A stretch of 22,312 nucleotides of DNA. Origin: a virus. Of the stretch, positions 19,899-22,312 are shown one piece after another. The notes beneath the pieces were generated by a model that saw only the letters and a program-made list of their open reading frames with translations, made no database searches and was not told where the DNA came from. Numbering within the stretch: position 1 is the first letter of the stretch; each line of letters begins with the position of its first letter. The stretch covers positions 1 through 22,312 of IMG/VR virus record IMGVR_UViG_3300046517_002499; one strand, written 5' to 3'. The position numbers and the translations under genes are program-made.

Positions 19899-21733
19899 CC
19901 GATCCCCCTTGAGTAGACCCGTCGTCGAGGAGCTCGAAACGGCGCGGTAGCCGGCGCCGGCGATCCGCGGCGATTCTCCTCGGCCGCGGCGAGCTGCGCG
20001 AGGTAGGCGTCGCCGCCGTTCGTCGAGACCACCAGCTCCATCGCCGCCGTCGCATAGACCCGGCAGTCGAGGGGCTCGTTACGTGCGTACGTCTGCACCC
20101 ACCCGAGGACTCGGCGTCCGGCGCGCACCTTGGCCTTCCGTCGCTCCGAGACCAGGCCCTTGAAGTACTCGGCGTCGTAGCCGGTCTCGCGTGCGACCGG
20201 GAAGTGACAGGCACCCGGGCCCGGGAGCGCCAGCATCAGCCGCGAGTAGAGGACACCCTTCGCGCCGTCGACGCCGACCGCGAAGAGGTTCGCGCCCAGC
20301 TTGTTGAGCGTCGGCTTCCCGACGATTGGCCGGCCGTCGCCGGCGTAGCCTTTGATCGCGAAGACGTTGCGCGCCGTGCGATCGCGGCAGAAGGCGTAGA
20401 CCTCGTCGGTGCGGTGGCCGCCCGAGTCGACGCATGCGCACCAGAGCGGGACCTTCGACTCGTCGGGGCGCGACCAGGTGCGCGCGAGAAGCGCATCGAG
20501 TGCCAGCCACGGCGCCGGCGTCGAAGTGTCGCCCGGCAAGATCGCGTAGTGAATGCCCCAGGATTCTTTCGACGCGCCCCAGCCGACTACCTCGACCTCG
20601 AGGCGGTTGTCCTGCACGTCGACGCCGGCGACGAGGAGGAGGACGCCGTCGGGGATCTCGGCTTCGTACTCCTCGCGATTCTTCTCGAGCGCCTCGACGG
20701 TGATCTCGTCGCCGGCCTCCGACCAGGTCTCGCCCAGGCGCAGGTTGACGAACTCCTGCAGGCCGCGCTTGTCGCGATCGCGGTTGGCCTTCACCCACTC
20801 GGCGGCGAGCTCCGACCAGCGCACCCACGGTGAGTAGAGACCCGAGAGCTGATAGCCGCGGTAGGCGTGGCCCGGATTGTCCGCGCGCCACTCGCAGGCC
20901 TCGAGCAGCTCGGGGCGATCGCGCTCCTCGATGCGGCCTTTGCAGTGCGCGCAGCGGTAATGCGTCCCGGGGAGGTCGACGTCGCCGGCGGCGTTCTTGT
21001 AAATCACGTCGGACCACTCGAGCACCTGGTAGGCGCCGCACCGAGGACAGGGAACCCAGAGCCGGCGCTGGTCGGTGTCCTCGTAGAGCCGCTCGATCCG
21101 CGACTGGCCCTCGATGGTCGGCGTCGAGACCGCGACGATCTTCCGGTTGTGGAAGTTGGCGGTGCGCTGGCGCGCCTGCTCCCACGGATCGCCGTCGCGA
21201 CCGATTGCGTCGGGCCAGCGGTCGAGCTCGTCGCCGAGCACGACGCGGATCGGCCTCGAGGCGAGCGAGGCCGACGACGTCGCCCACGCCATCGCGAGGT
21301 AGCCGCCGGGGAACTGCCGCAGATAGACCGTGTTCGACGGATCGCGCTGGTGCTCGGAGAGCTTGCCGCGCAGCGACGGCGACTCGCGGAACGTCGGCTC
21401 GAGGCGCTCCTTCGAGAACGCGGTGGCCGCGCCCTCGGTCGACTGGATCAAGAGCATCGCCGACGGGTCCTGCGAGGCGTAGTAGCCGATCGCGTTCAAG
21501 AGCAGCTCCGACTTCGCGACCTGGCTGCCAGCCTGCACCACCAGGCGCTCGACGGCCGGGTCGGAGATCGCGTCCATCGGCTCGCGCAGGTAGGGGACGC
21601 GCGACGTGCGCCAGGGGCCAGGCTCCGGCGACGTGCCGCGCGGGATCACCCGATGCGCGTCGGCCCACTCCGAGACCGTGAGGTGAGGGCGGGTCACATA
21701 TGACGCCCCGGCGGCACCGCCCCAGAGGCTCAC
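19895..21733 (-). CDS. terL: Terminase large subunit (GpA family)
   Basis: The 612-aa protein is a GpA-type terminase. Residues 1-60 contain the family opening LTVSEWADAHRVIPRGTSPE. The ATPase has AGSQVAKSE (68-76, Walker A-like) and VVLGDELDRW (164-173, Walker B with D168/E169). A zinc-finger-like set C229, C232 (CPRCG), C261, C264 (CAHC) lies between the domains. The nuclease part has AGVDVQDNRLEVEVVGWG (369-386, D372), VDSGGHRTDEVY (435-446, D436), and GYDAEYFKGL (518-527, D520). It cuts concatemeric DNA and drives it into the prohead. The C-terminal segment APRRRVYSRGIG (601-612) matches the tail of the next protein; in lambda the gpA C-terminus binds the prohead portal. The ATG at 21733 overlaps the small subunit stop. 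Confidence 0.96.
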   Translation of the reverse strand: MSLWGGAAGASYVTRPHLTVSEWADAHRVIPRGTSPEPGPWRTSRVPYLREPMDAISDPAVERLVVQAGSQVAKSELLLNAIGYYASQDPSAMLLIQSTEGAATAFSKERLEPTFRESPSLRGKLSEHQRDPSNTVYLRQFPGGYLAMAWATSSASLASRPIRVVLGDELDRWPDAIGRDGDPWEQARQRTANFHNRKIVAVSTPTIEGQSRIERLYEDTDQRRLWVPCPRCGAYQVLEWSDVIYKNAAGDVDLPGTHYRCAHCKGRIEERDRPELLEACEWRADNPGHAYRGYQLSGLYSPWVRWSELAAEWVKANRDRDKRGLQEFVNLRLGETWSEAGDEITVEALEKNREEYEAEIPDGVLLLVAGVDVQDNRLEVEVVGWGASKESWGIHYAILPGDTSTPAPWLALDALLARTWSRPDESKVPLWCACVDSGGHRTDEVYAFCRDRTARNVFAIKGYAGDGRPIVGKPTLNKLGANLFAVGVDGAKGVLYSRLMLALPGPGACHFPVARETGYDAEYFKGLVSERRKAKVRAGRRVLGWVQTYARNEPLDCRVYATAAMELVVSTNGGDAYLAQLAAAEENRRGSPAPATAPFRAPRRRVYSRGIG

Positions 21734-22251
21734 GGTGCGCCCCCGGCGAAGGTGCTGTGCACCGAGGCGATCGTCGCTTCGACCTCGGAGGAGATCAGCG
21801 CCTCGACGGCGGCCGCACGCAACGGCGGCGCGTCCGGCCGGGCCAGAATTGATTCGACGGCGAGGGCGACGCGCGAGGGGATCTGCCGCAGCCGAGAGCA
21901 GATCGCGGTGTGCGTCTCGGTCGCGTCCTTCACGACCTCGGCGCGGCTAACGTACTCGCCGGACTTCTGGCGCAGCTCGAGCTCGCGCAGTTTTACTCTC
22001 TGCTCCCGCTCGGCGACCTGGGCTGCGAGGAGACGCGCCTCGTTTTCGCGCTCGGCCGTCGTTGCGGTCTCCTTCGCGCGCGCCTCCTCCTCGCGCAGCT
22101 TCCTGATCTTGTCGATCGACGACGGCGCGATCTTCCCGTCCGGGTCAGTCTCGAGTTTGCCGGCGGTGATCCAGCGGAAGATGGACGACGCCGACACACC
22201 TGCGCGCTTCGCAGCGGCGGCCTGGGAGAGGCCTTTGGGCGGCTTCTTCAC
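21730..22251 (-). CDS. terS: Terminase small subunit (Nu1-like)
   Basis: The 173-aa protein starts at GTG 22251 and has a winged-helix/HTH start: LSQAAAAKRAGVSASSIFRW (residues 8-27) followed by ITAGKLETDPDGKIAP, as in lambda Nu1, which recognises the packaging site. A long charged coiled-coil follows (RKLREEEARAKETATTAERE; VAEREQRVKLRELELRQKSG; residues ~50-100), then a C-terminal helical domain (THTAICSRLRQIPSRVALAV). It is the specificity subunit of the terminase and contacts the large subunit encoded next with an ATGA overlap. Shine-Dalgarno upstream is weak (GGGGCGGG, about 8-15 nt away). It is probably the first gene of the packaging operon. Confidence 0.92.
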   Translation of the reverse strand: MKKPPKGLSQAAAAKRAGVSASSIFRWITAGKLETDPDGKIAPSSIDKIRKLREEEARAKETATTAERENEARLLAAQVAEREQRVKLRELELRQKSGEYVSRAEVVKDATETHTAICSRLRQIPSRVALAVESILARPDAPPLRAAAVEALISSEVEATIASVHSTFAGGAP

Positions 22252-22280
22252 TCCACGACCCGCCCCGAAAACAGGGGCCC

Positions 22281-22303
22281 AAAACTAGAGCCAGCGCGGG
22301 CTC
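22281..22303 (-). terminator. Weak candidate rho-independent terminator upstream of terminase
   Basis: On the minus strand GAGCC (22303-22299), a six-base loop and GGCTC (22292-22288) are followed by TAGTTTT. The stem is only 5 bp and the T-run four bases, so this is marginal. It would end transcription of whatever lies to the right of the window. Confidence 0.3.
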
Positions 22304-22312
22304 GCTTCGCAC

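Noticed and set aside
22262-22278. GCCCC/GGGGC hairpin before the small terminase as a terminator
   Set aside because: The stem has only five pairs and no T-run follows on either strand.

Overview
The window is a structural gene block from a tailed temperate-type phage or prophage. Base composition is high in G+C, and almost every gene lies on the minus strand, so transcription runs from the right edge (terminase) to the left edge (glycosyltransferases). Most junctions are ATGA or GTGA overlaps or gaps of 0-1 nt, as in one translationally coupled operon. The only plus-strand gene encodes a small Cys-rich lipoprotein whose style (Asp/Ala-rich linker, then CC-containing Cys motifs) recalls secreted lipoproteins of Myxococcota and related deltaproteobacterial lineages. 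With the high G+C this suggests such a host, but that is inference. No integrase, repressor, replication or lysis gene is visible.

Layout, right to left. (1) Packaging, 22251-19692: Nu1-like small terminase, GpA-family large terminase, and a 68-aa ribbon-helix-helix protein whose C-terminus copies the C-terminal motif of the large terminase. (2) A 209-bp non-coding block, 19483-19691, filled with short repeats. (3) Lambda-type head, 19482-13763: small DUF6148/gpW-like protein, 53-aa protein, portal, S49/ClpP-like protease, gpD-like decoration protein, gpE-like capsid protein, head-completion protein, gpZ-like protein. (4) P2-type contractile tail, 13766-3789: probable terminator, sheath, tube, tail chaperone with a -1 frameshift extension, tape measure, tail X, a 29-aa mini-ORF, hub gpD, gpV, gpU, gpW, gpJ, gpI and a short gpH-like fibre adaptor. 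(5) Receptor-binding and accessory region, 3788-1: the divergent lipoprotein, two small unrecognised beta-rich proteins (probable fibre tip parts), then three consecutive glycosyltransferases, the last cut by the window edge.

The phage is therefore a mosaic: a lambda-like head on a P2-like contractile tail. The least ordinary parts are the terminase-tail mimic on the ribbon-helix-helix protein, a set of short repeats (CACCGACGGGAGCG and GAGCGATTCGA) shared by the only two sizeable non-coding stretches about 16 kb apart, the lipoprotein gene whose start codon sits inside a perfect 10-bp inverted repeat, and the glycosyltransferase trio fused to the end of the tail operon.
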